Below, piece after piece: positions 15,165-21,328 of a stretch of DNA of 24,534 bases; position 1 is the first letter of the stretch, and every line of letters starts with the position of its first letter. Origin of the DNA: Phycisphaera mikurensis NBRC 102666 (GTDB lineage Bacteria; Planctomycetota; Phycisphaerae; Phycisphaerales; SM1A02); contig CAMBSR010000008.1 of assembly GCA_945870475.1 (NCBI GenBank), positions 1-24,534 of the forward strand. Direction: 5' to 3'. The notes beneath the pieces are model-generated. The model did no database searches, had not been told where the DNA came from, and saw only the letters and a list, made by a program, of their open reading frames with translations. The translations under genes were made by a program, and so were the position numbers.

Positions 15165-16129
15165 CGTGCCTGCCCCACGGGCTGTGCGCCCAGATCGAGT
15201 GCCCCCTGGAACACCTCCACGGCCGGGCCGGTCATGCGCACCGAGGCCTCGCCGCCGGACCACTCAAGCACCAAATCGCCGCCCGGCAGGTGCGCCAGGA
15301 GCGGCGATCGCGTCCGCCCCGTGAGGACACCCGCCACGCACACCGCGCTGGCGCCCGTGCCGCAGGCCTGCGTTGCACCGCTGCCGCGCTCCCACGTGCG
15401 CATGCGCACCTCGCCGGGCCCAAGCACCTGCACGAAGTGCACGTTCATCCGCTCCGGGAACCACGGATGACGCTCCGCGAACGGCCCCACCACCGCGAGC
15501 GGCACGCGCGCCACGTCCGCGCACCAGAGCACCGCGTGCGGGTTGCCCATCGAGACGAGCGTCATGCGCGGGTCGAGCCCGCACGCCGCTTCCCATCCCT
15601 CGGCCGCACCCGACTGCTTCCAGAATCCGTCCGGCAGCGCAAAGTCCGTCACCGCGGATGCCGGCGAGACGCCGGGAATGGCCGCCGGCACGCGCGCCAG
15701 CGCCAGGATCGGCGAACCCATGTCCACCGTTGCCTCGCTGACGGTGCCGTCGTGGCCACCGCGGCGCCAATGCACGCTCAGCACGCCGCGCCGCGTCTCC
15801 ACGCGCAGCGGCTGGCTGGCGGAAATGCCGCGATCCACCGCGAATTTCGCCACGCAGCGGATGCCGTTGCCGCACATCATGCCTTCGCTGCCGTCGGCGT
15901 TGAACATGCGCATGCGCACGTCCGCATCCACGCCCGGCGACACCGGCTCCACCATGATGAGACCGTCGCTGCCGACGCCCACGTGGCGATCGCTCACCCA
16001 GCGCGCGAGCGCCGGCGCGTCAGCCACGGGGTGCTGCGAGCCATCCACGTACACGTAGTCGTTCCCCAGCCCGTGCATCTTGGCGAAGTTGATGCTGGCG
16101 CCCGAGGGACGCTCCGGAAGCCGGCTCAT
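15161..16129 (-). CDS. dapF: Diaminopimelate epimerase
   Basis: DapF converts LL- to meso-diaminopimelate, the direct precursor of lysine and of the peptidoglycan cross-link residue. The 322-aa product begins its conserved core with INFAKMHGLGNDYVYVD (13-29). Both catalytic cysteines are present: Cys86 in MCGNGIRC and Cys256 in GSGATQACGTGA. It is somewhat longer than the typical 270-280 aa, mainly in the middle (about 120-190). The ATG at 16127-16129 overlaps the upstream lipoprotein stop as ATGA, and its own stop overlaps the M20 start the same way, so it is inside a coupled operon. Presence of dapF implies DAP-type peptidoglycan or lysine synthesis. Confidence 0.95.
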   Translation of the reverse strand: MSRLPERPSGASINFAKMHGLGNDYVYVDGSQHPVADAPALARWVSDRHVGVGSDGLIMVEPVSPGVDADVRMRMFNADGSEGMMCGNGIRCVAKFAVDRGISASQPLRVETRRGVLSVHWRRGGHDGTVSEATVDMGSPILALARVPAAIPGVSPASAVTDFALPDGFWKQSGAAEGWEAACGLDPRMTLVSMGNPHAVLWCADVARVPLAVVGPFAERHPWFPERMNVHFVQVLGPGEVRMRTWERGSGATQACGTGASAVCVAGVLTGRTRSPLLAHLPGGDLVLEWSGGEASVRMTGPAVEVFQGALDLGAQPVGQAR

Positions 16130-17577
16130 GGCCGCTTCACCGTGCCGAGGTCGATGACCAGCGGTCCATGCCGGTAGTAGTCCACGTCCACGGTGTCGCG
16201 CTTCACGAACGAGAACACCAGGCAATTGGCGCGCGACGATTCCGCGTAGCCGAAGTCACCCACGTGCGGGCCCGCATACGCGCCGCCCTCGAACTCCTGC
16301 GCATGGAAGTGGAAGTGGAAGAGCGAGGTGTAGCCCTGGTCGAAGAGCTCCTGCGGCGCCTCGAAGCGCGTGTCGCTCCCGGTCTGGCGCGGGCGGATCT
16401 CCACCACTTCCCAGGCACCGGAGTCGTTGATGCGGACGATGCCGCCGTACTCGGTGCGCTTGTCCTGGTGGTCGCGGTCTGCAATGTCGAAGATGCGCGC
16501 GCATACGGCGGGGTCCGCGATCATGGTGAGCGCCAGGCGCGCGGCGACCAGGTCGATCCAGCGCACCTTCTCGCGCTGCGTGCCAAGCGCCTCGGTGCCC
16601 TTGGACACCGTCTCCCAGCCCGTGAAATTGGGCGAATAGCGGCCCGCATCGCGGCCCTTGAGGTCGGCCAGGAGCTCGGTGTAGAGCTGGTCCTCCGTCT
16701 GCCCCAGGAGCTGCGGCGCGTAGCGGTGCGCAGCCAGCACCACGGGAATGCCGCGCAATTCGAAGTTCGTCTTCTGCGCTTCCGGCACCGCGTGCAGCGC
16801 CTCGCCTGCCATCTTCCAGTACGCGGGCGACGCCGACTGGCGCAGCTTCCCCAGCCAGATCAGTTCCTCGCGCGTCTCGGGCAGGATGCCAAGGTCATCC
16901 ACCAGCTTCTTGATGTCGCGCAGCATCACGTCGTCCGGGCGCACCGCGGCGGAGGTCACCAGCTGCTTCAGCCGGTCGCGCTCGCCGATCCGCATCAGGA
17001 TCTCCCACGTGCGCGCGCGCAGCGATGCCTGCCGCAGCGGGTTCGCCTCCATCATCACGGCAAAGAGCGCATCACCCACCTTGTCCTGACCGTAGAGCGC
17101 AGCCATCGCCTCGAACTCCGGGCGCTTGAACTGGTCGGGGCCCCACACGGGCACCGGACCGGCCCACGAGTTCACCACCACCACGGTGAAGTCCTTCATC
17201 TGCCTCGCGCCGATCTGCTCCATGATCCAGCGCCGGAACTCGTACGACTCCATGCGCACGATGTTGGTCTCGAGCGTCTCCTGGAGCCCCTTGCGGTCTT
17301 CCTGCACGAGGAGGTCGAACGCCTCCTGCCGGATGCCCAGGTTGAACCCCTGCGCAAAGGTCGAGCGACGCAGCGCCCGCTTGGCGTCGTCCGAGAGCGG
17401 CGTCTGCATCCGGAGCACCTCGATGGCACCCCGCTGCTCCTCCGGGCTCTGCGAACTGTTCAGCGCCACGATCGGGTCCTTGGGGGTGCGCGTGCAGGCA
17501 CCGGCGGCAAGCGCCAGGCCCACGAGCGCGAAGGCCGCTCCAAGGCGAACCACGGACAGTCGATGCGATCCCTGCAT
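16126..17577 (-). CDS. Lipoprotein with helical region and a possible C-terminal JAB/MPN-like domain
   Basis: The 483-aa product has a lipoprotein signal ending in LAAGAC (Cys28). Residues 40-350 are mostly predicted helix with a repeat-like, HEAT-like feel. The C-terminal 110 residues can be read as a JAB/MPN metalloprotease fold: Glu376 in TEYGGIVRI, then His423 and His425 in HFHFHA, then PHVGDF with Asp441 followed by a strand LVFSFV. This follows the JAMM order E...HxH...PSxxD, but with a 5-residue longer H-D gap and His in place of the Ser. I infer the fold from motif order only; it is not a named family to me. The gene heads the dapF operon and diverges from the NifU-like gene across 46 bp. 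The start is the ATG at 17575-17577. Confidence 0.75.
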   Translation of the reverse strand: MQGSHRLSVVRLGAAFALVGLALAAGACTRTPKDPIVALNSSQSPEEQRGAIEVLRMQTPLSDDAKRALRRSTFAQGFNLGIRQEAFDLLVQEDRKGLQETLETNIVRMESYEFRRWIMEQIGARQMKDFTVVVVNSWAGPVPVWGPDQFKRPEFEAMAALYGQDKVGDALFAVMMEANPLRQASLRARTWEILMRIGERDRLKQLVTSAAVRPDDVMLRDIKKLVDDLGILPETREELIWLGKLRQSASPAYWKMAGEALHAVPEAQKTNFELRGIPVVLAAHRYAPQLLGQTEDQLYTELLADLKGRDAGRYSPNFTGWETVSKGTEALGTQREKVRWIDLVAARLALTMIADPAVCARIFDIADRDHQDKRTEYGGIVRINDSGAWEVVEIRPRQTGSDTRFEAPQELFDQGYTSLFHFHFHAQEFEGGAYAGPHVGDFGYAESSRANCLVFSFVKRDTVDVDYYRHGPLVIDLGTVKRP

Positions 17578-17623
17578 GGCCCGGAGTGTAGGACCCCACG
17601 GGAAACGATTACGATTCCCCCCT

Positions 17624-17890
17624 GTGCCCCACCGTCCGCCGATCGATCCCCGAACCCTCCTCGACGTGCGCCTGCGCGTGGCGGCGGTGATCGAGGAACT
17701 CCGCCCGGCCATCCAGGACGACGACGGGGACGTGGAGCTGGTGGACGTCACCCCCGAAGGCCAGGTCCAGGTCCGGTTCAAGGGCGCGTGCGTCCGCTGC
17801 CCCTCGAGCGGCATGACCCTCCACGGCGGGATCGAGAAGAACCTCCGTGCGATCGTCCCGGAGGTTGAGTCCGTGATTTCCGTGCAGTGA
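17624..17890 (+). CDS. NifU-like C-terminal domain protein (Fe-S cluster carrier type)
   Basis: The 88-aa product consists of a single NifU C-terminal domain: GDVELVDVTPEGQVQVRFKGAC, then the CxxC pair Cys56 and Cys59 in GACVRCPSS, and TLHGGIEKNLRAIVPEVESV. Such domains (NfuA, Nfu) bind and pass on a [4Fe-4S] cluster through the two cysteines. The start is uncertain: a GTG at 17624 gives an 88-aa domain protein and avoids overlap; an in-frame ATG at 17576 would overlap the start codon of the divergent lipoprotein. The gene is convergent with csrA, with a short hairpin between. Confidence 0.88.
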   Translation: MPHRPPIDPRTLLDVRLRVAAVIEELRPAIQDDDGDVELVDVTPEGQVQVRFKGACVRCPSSGMTLHGGIEKNLRAIVPEVESVISVQ

Positions 17891-17903
17891 TGTTGTTGGA
17901 GAA

Positions 17904-17923
17904 GGCGGCGCCGAAGCGCTGCC
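17904..17923. terminator. Short hairpin between convergent genes
   Basis: Bases 17904-17910 pair with 17917-17923 (7 bp, one G-T pair) around a 6-nt loop. It fills the 34-bp gap between the NifU-like gene and csrA. There is no clear U-tract on either side, so this is a weak bidirectional terminator candidate. Confidence 0.35.
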
Positions 17924-17924
17924 G

Positions 17925-18155
17925 TCAGCCGGACTCGCCCGCGGGACGGATCTGGCCGGCGATGCCGCCCTGGCCCTCTTCGTCCTTCAGGATCTGGTCG
18001 GCCACCTCACGACGGTGAACATCCACTTCCCGGGGGAATTCGAACGCGATGCGGACCCGATCGCCCTTGATCGCCGCAATGCGGACGATGCCCAGCGGCG
18101 CTGCCGGGTTTCCGATCACGACTTCTTCTCCCTCTCGGCGGGTGATCACGAGCAT
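17925..18155 (-). CDS. csrA: CsrA/RsmA carbon storage regulator, RNA-binding translational repressor
   Basis: CsrA dimers bind GGA motifs in hairpin loops, often at ribosome-binding sites, and block or stabilise mRNAs. The 76-aa product starts MLVITRREGEEVVIG and continues IVRIAAIKGDRVRIAFEFPREVDVHRRE, the full five-strand core. The key RNA-contact residues are in place: the LVITRR N-terminal strand and Arg48 in VHRRE. The C-terminus is about 15 residues longer than E. coli CsrA and rich in Gly and Glu. The ATG at 18153-18155 follows a perfect AGGAGG at 18164-18169 with an 8-nt spacer. The region upstream holds a GGA-rich structured RNA and mraZ on the same strand. No fliW is in the window. 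Confidence 0.96.
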   Translation of the reverse strand: MLVITRREGEEVVIGNPAAPLGIVRIAAIKGDRVRIAFEFPREVDVHRREVADQILKDEEGQGGIAGQIRPAGESG

Positions 18156-18163
18156 CGAAAGAG

Positions 18164-18241
18164 CCTCCTGCCTGCGCCTCGCCGTCCAGGGCGACCGTTC
18201 TGCCAGCCACTCGGTCTCGCGACCGTTCCATGTGGCCTTCC
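18164..18241 (-). promoter_or_regulatory. csrA leader: ribosome-binding site overlapping GGA motifs
   Basis: On the minus strand the 90 nt before csrA hold four GGA motifs (complement of TCC at 18166, 18185, 18227 and 18239). One is inside the AGGAGG Shine-Dalgarno, which is the arrangement by which CsrA represses its own translation in E. coli. A perfect 5-bp hairpin with a GCGA tetraloop lies at 18212-18225. A TTGACT hexamer further up (about 18282-18287) could be a -35 box, but no matching -10 is evident. CsrA autoregulation is inferred from the motif positions. Confidence 0.5.
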
Positions 18242-18305
18242 GGCGTTCTGCGGCTTCAGTACCGCGCGCAAGGCAAGCGTAGTCAAGTGGATCGGGCTCA
18301 CCTAC

Positions 18306-18327
18306 CCCCCTTATTGAAAATTGGGGG
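18306..18327. other. C5/G5 hairpin upstream of the csrA leader
   Basis: Bases 18306-18310 (CCCCC) pair with 18323-18327 (GGGGG) around an A+T-rich loop that can itself pair (ATT with AAT). It lies in the roughly 120 nt between the strong terminator and the csrA leader, where I see no gene and no GGA motif. Function unknown; it may mark the end or start of a transcript. Confidence 0.3.
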
Positions 18328-18423
18328 CAGTTGGTCGCCCGGAAGCGAACATTCTGGGCCGCCCGCGGCCGCCCCCAAGGCACGCAAAGACCTGCCCCAG
18401 CATGACTTCAGCCCCGAAACGCC

Positions 18424-18464
18424 AAAGAAAATGCCCCCGCGCCGGCTGGGCCGACGCGGGGGCA
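18424..18464 (-). terminator. Strong intrinsic terminator
   Basis: On the minus strand a perfect 10-bp GC-rich stem (18455-18464 with 18432-18441) encloses a G-T pair and a further 4-bp stem closed by a 3-nt loop. It is followed directly by a TTTTCTTT tract (18424-18431). This is the clearest intrinsic terminator in the window. It ends the GGA-rich RNA and any mraZ read-through, separating them from csrA. Confidence 0.9.
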
Positions 18465-18766
18465 ACGACGGAAACACGGGCCACATGGGCCCTCGCCCCA
18501 CCAGCAGGCGTGCCTCGACTGGCCAACCATGGCCGGGCGAAGCTCTCCAACTGCCGAACCATCCTTGGCTCGGCCGTCTGATCAAACGCGTCCGTGAAGA
18601 CCGTGGTCCGCTCGCTGCCATCCTTGGCATCGTGGAGCACGGCGCCGAAGCGCGCGTTTCAGGCGCGCAAGTTGCCGATCCATGGCTACTTGCGTCCTCT
18701 GCGGTGGTGCGCGTTCCTCCTGCGCACCACTGCGATGTTCACTTGTCGGCTGGGTCCGCCAGCCGC
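18424..18766 (-). ncRNA. Candidate CsrA-sequestering RNA (CsrB/RsmZ-like), free-standing or as mraZ 3' UTR
   Basis: The minus strand between mraZ and the terminator holds ten GGA motifs in 212 nt (18546-18757), roughly 2.5 times what base composition would give, and none between 18431 and 18545. Six lie in hairpin loops. Two hairpins (18616-18629 and 18553-18574, the latter with an 8-bp stem) share the loop AAGGAT in the context CCAAGGATGG, which matches the core CARGGAUG of the CsrA SELEX consensus. The hairpin 18704-18730 has a perfect 9-bp stem and the loop AGGAGGAAC (two GGAs). The hairpin 18747-18765 has a 7-bp stem and the loop CGGAC. A weaker one (18671-18689) presents ATGGATC. The RNA ends in a strong terminator, and csrA is the next gene. 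The 5' end is unknown: I see no clear promoter, so it may be the mraZ 3' UTR. No ORF in the stretch is convincing. Confidence 0.7.
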
Positions 18767-18771
18767 GGGGT

Positions 18772-19242
18772 TCAGGCAGTCGGGCGTTGCGTGGCGGCCA
18801 AGGCCTGCCGCGCGCGGCGCCAAAGATCGGCAGCATCAGGCTGGACGCGCTCCTGTTCGCGCTTCCATGCCCCGGGCTCGGTCAGTTCCAGGTGGTCTCG
18901 CACTCCGAGGACCATGATGGAACCGGCCAGCCCGAACTTCTGCAGCAGCCGATCCGGGATGCGGATCCGGCCCGCGTTGTCCAGCGGCACACGGGCCGCC
19001 TGGGAGAACACGTGCCGCTCGAAATCCTGCATGGAGGGGTCGCCAACCAGCGAGCCTCCAAGGGAGTGCGAGAGCTGGGCGAAGGTCTTTTCCGGCCAGA
19101 GCCAGAGAGAACCATTCGCGCCAGGCGCCGCGATGAACGCCTCTCCGTGGACCTTGGGATCGAACACGTCGCGCAGTTCTGACGGAATCGCCAGGCGCTG
19201 CTTCTGATCCAACGTGTGCTCGTATTCGCCAAGGAAAAGCAC
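18772..19242 (-). CDS. mraZ: MraZ, AbrB-fold transcriptional regulator
   Basis: MraZ is a ring-forming DNA-binding protein that normally heads and represses the division/cell-wall (dcw) cluster. The 156-aa product has two AbrB-like half-domains: LGEYEHTLDQKQRLAIPSEL (4-23) and VPLDNAGRIRIPDRLLQKFG (85-104), each with the DxKxRxxIP-type motif. I prefer the GTG at 19240-19242 as start, giving VLFLGEYEHTLD as in family members. The ATG at 19296 would put coding sequence through the operator repeats. A perfect 5-bp hairpin (19247-19259) covers the AGAGG that could serve as Shine-Dalgarno. No rsmH/mraW or fts gene follows; a GGA-rich RNA and csrA do. Confidence 0.93.
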   Translation of the reverse strand: MLFLGEYEHTLDQKQRLAIPSELRDVFDPKVHGEAFIAAPGANGSLWLWPEKTFAQLSHSLGGSLVGDPSMQDFERHVFSQAARVPLDNAGRIRIPDRLLQKFGLAGSIMVLGVRDHLELTEPGAWKREQERVQPDAADLWRRARQALAATQRPTA

Positions 19243-19262
19243 GTGAGAGGCGACCTCTGGCG

Positions 19263-19312
19263 CCGAGGCACACTTTAACCCACATTGCCCCACCATGCAA
19301 CACCTTGACCCC
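19263..19312 (-). promoter_or_regulatory. mraZ operator (MraZ box): 10-bp-spaced TGGGN-like repeats
   Basis: On the minus strand just upstream of the mraZ GTG, five units lie at exact 10-bp spacing: GGGGT, TGTTG, TGGGG, TGGGT and TGTGC, each followed by a 5-nt spacer. The middle two (19283-19292 and 19273-19282) are exact TGGGN. This is the known MraZ binding pattern of TGGGN repeats with 5-nt spacers. It indicates autoregulation and supports the downstream GTG as start. The -35/-10 elements are not clear. Confidence 0.8.
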
Positions 19313-19503
19313 CAATTTCTTCACTTTTTCTTCCGAAGTCCGCGAACAATTGTGCTTCCACAGCCGTAACGCTATGTGAATCAACAGTTTGTGGACTTTC
19401 GGCGCGGCCGATGCAAACTGACGTGGAAGCGACGCTCGTCCCCCACCATCCCGGTCGTTGCCGGCGGAACGCAGACGCACGTCGAGGAAAGGCTCGTGAG
19501 CAC

Positions 19504-20130
19504 GTGAATCCCAGGAATCGAAATGCGCTTGATTGGGTCCCTGCGGAGCGGCCCACGGTGGCCCCGGTTCTGGACCGAATCCCGAACGGCGCCTTCATCC
19601 TCACCTCCGGCCATGCCGACCTCCGGGCCGGCGTTTCCGTCAAGTGGGTGCAGCAGTGCGCCACCACCCCGCCCATGGTGATGGTGGCCGTCCCGAAGGG
19701 CCACGTCCTCAGCCCGCTCATCCGCGACAGCCGCAGCTTTGCCGTCTGCCAGCTTGACCCGGCAGACCGCTCCACGGCACGCGCCTTCGAGCTCCAGACA
19801 CCCGGCATCGACCCGTTCATCGGCGCCACCGTGGACCGCACCCCCAGCGGCTGCCCGGTGCCGGCCCGCGCGCTCGGCTACATCGACTGTGAGCTCGCCC
19901 GCCACGTGGACCTTGACGGTGACTGCGAGATCTACGTCGGCACGGTGCACCACGCGTCCACCCTGCTCGACCCGCGCGAACCCGGCCGCTGCCTCTGCGA
20001 CGGCTCCACCGTCCAGCGCCAGCCCGCCCCGGCGAAGGCCGCAGCTCCCATCCGTCGCACCCCGGCGCCCGTGGCCGCGAAGGCACCATCGCGCACGCCG
20101 GCATGCGCACCCGCCCGCACGCGGAAGTGA
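19504..20130 (+). CDS. Flavin reductase-like, FMN-binding split-barrel protein
   Basis: The 208-aa product reads as a flavin reductase-like domain (PF01613 type): RIPNGAFILTSGHADLRAGVSVKWVQQCATTPPMVMVAVPKG, then SPLIRDSRSFAVCQLD, and near the end ALGYIDCELARHVDLDGDCEIYVGTV. Members bind FMN and reduce flavins or act on bound substrates with NAD(P)H. A Pro/Ala-rich, basic tail of about 40 residues follows the domain. The start is uncertain: I prefer the GTG at 19504, preceded by GAGGAAAGG, over an ATG at 19411 that would add 31 arginine-rich residues with poor family fit. It diverges from mraZ across 261 bp that contain the MraZ operator and no further gene. Confidence 0.8.
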   Translation: MNPRNRNALDWVPAERPTVAPVLDRIPNGAFILTSGHADLRAGVSVKWVQQCATTPPMVMVAVPKGHVLSPLIRDSRSFAVCQLDPADRSTARAFELQTPGIDPFIGATVDRTPSGCPVPARALGYIDCELARHVDLDGDCEIYVGTVHHASTLLDPREPGRCLCDGSTVQRQPAPAKAAAPIRRTPAPVAAKAPSRTPACAPARTRK

Positions 20131-20162
20131 CCGCGGCGGAGCATCCCGCTTACCCACGCACT

Positions 20163-20193
20163 GAACATGCGCCGGCCCGTTCGGCGCATGTTC
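20163..20193. terminator. Perfect 12-bp hairpin after the flavin reductase gene
   Basis: Arms 20163-20174 and 20182-20193 are exact reverse complements around a 7-nt loop (GCCCGTT). It sits 32 bp after the flavin reductase stop and 49 bp before the amidohydrolase start. Only TTC follows, so there is no real U-tract. Probable transcript end or processing hairpin. Confidence 0.55.
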
Positions 20194-20242
20194 GCTTGCG
20201 GGGCAAACCGCGCAGCGCCCGCGCCTAGACTTCGCTCCCGCC

Positions 20243-21328
20243 ATGTCCGTCTTCCGCACCGCCACCGGCACCTTCACCAACCCGTCGAACCGCTTCGGCG
20301 TGGACTATCGCGTCGAGGCCGCCAGCTTCCCTGCCCCGCCCGTCCCCATCATCGACGTGCACTCGCACATCCACGGGACCGGCGCCGCCACGCTCCTGCG
20401 CGAGGCCATGGACCTCTACGGCATCGACCGCATCCACAGCATGACGCGCCTGGAGGACATCCCGTCCATCCGCGCGGTGCTCGGCGACCGCGTGCGGTTC
20501 ATCGCCGTCCCCGACTTCACCAATCCCGACCGCCTGGCCGCGCACGGCAGCCAGTTCCTGGAGCGCATCCGCGAGTTCCGCCGCGAGGGCGCCTCCATCT
20601 GCAAGTTCTGGGCTGCGCCGCGCGGGATCGACTTCGGCATCGAGGCCGGCGACGCCAAGCTGCTGGCCCTCGACGCCCCGCACCGCCGCCGCGCCATGGA
20701 CGAGGCCGCCGGCCTGGGCATGGCGTTCATGGCACACGTGGCCGACCCGGATACCTGGTTCGCCACCAAGTACGCCGACCGCACCCGCTACGGCACCAAG
20801 CGCGACCACTACGAGCCGCTCGAACGGCTGCTCGACGAATACCGCGTGCCGTGGATCGTGGCGCACATGGGCGGCTCGCCCGAGGACCTTGGCTTCCTCG
20901 ACACCATGCTCGAGGCGCACCCCAACCTGCACATCGACGCCAGCGCCACCAAGTGGATCGTGCGCGAGATCAGCCGCCACCACGCCGACCGCGTCCGTGC
21001 GTTCATGCAGCGCTGGACGGGCCGCGTCCTCTTCGGAAGCGACATCGTTACCAACGAGGAGCACCTGAGCGGCGGCGAGAAGAAGACCGAGATGGCCGCG
21101 AAGGCCAGCGACCAGGAGAGCGCCTTCGACCTCTACGCCAGCCGGTACTGGGCGCTCCGCGCGCTCTGGGAGACGGACTGGGACCTCGAGAGCCCGATCA
21201 GCGACCCGGACCTGGCCATGGTGGACGCCGCACGCCACGTGCACGATGCACCGCGGCTCAGCGGCAAGCGCCTGGGCACCGAGGTGCTGCGCGAGTTCTA
21301 TCGAGGCGCCGTGCTCAAGATCGCCTGA
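20243..21328 (+). CDS. Amidohydrolase family metal-dependent hydrolase (amidohydrolase 2 type)
   Basis: The 361-aa product has the TIM-barrel metal-site motifs in order: DVHSHIH (38-44, with His40 and His42), Lys120 in ICKFWAAP, His164 in FMAHVADP, His207 in IVAHMGGSPED and Asp266 in VLFGSDIVTN. This pattern fits PF04909-type hydrolases and decarboxylases; the substrate is unknown. The ATG at 20243 is well placed. The last 31 bp overlap the 3' end of the convergent gene that ends at 21298, so the two stop regions lie on opposite strands of the same DNA. Confidence 0.88.
   Translation: MSVFRTATGTFTNPSNRFGVDYRVEAASFPAPPVPIIDVHSHIHGTGAATLLREAMDLYGIDRIHSMTRLEDIPSIRAVLGDRVRFIAVPDFTNPDRLAAHGSQFLERIREFRREGASICKFWAAPRGIDFGIEAGDAKLLALDAPHRRRAMDEAAGLGMAFMAHVADPDTWFATKYADRTRYGTKRDHYEPLERLLDEYRVPWIVAHMGGSPEDLGFLDTMLEAHPNLHIDASATKWIVREISRHHADRVRAFMQRWTGRVLFGSDIVTNEEHLSGGEKKTEMAAKASDQESAFDLYASRYWALRALWETDWDLESPISDPDLAMVDAARHVHDAPRLSGKRLGTEVLREFYRGAVLKIA

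Noticed and set aside
13932..16129. Reading the dapF-M20-aminotransferase run as a DapE/DapC lysine succinylase cluster
   Set aside because: No dapD-like gene is present, the M20 protein looks closer to carboxypeptidase G2, and the run continues into astA and astD. It remains the main alternative for the M20 enzyme.
18311..18640. A 109-codon open frame on the minus strand between mraZ and csrA, with coding-like third positions in its first 40 codons
   Set aside because: It starts from a GTG with no ribosome-binding site and runs straight through the strong intrinsic terminator at 18424-18464. The GGA hairpins explain the sequence better. A decayed gene fragment with a frameshift cannot be fully excluded.
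18582..18683. A short open frame starting MDRQLARLKRALRRR on the minus strand
   Set aside because: The 33-codon product is Arg-rich and low in complexity, its ATG lies inside a GGA hairpin loop, and there is no AGGAGG at proper distance. A small peptide is possible but unsupported.
18230..19207. A 325-codon open frame on the plus strand opposite mraZ and the GGA-rich RNA
   Set aside because: It is the antisense shadow of mraZ in high-GC DNA; its product is Arg/Pro-rich and matches no family.
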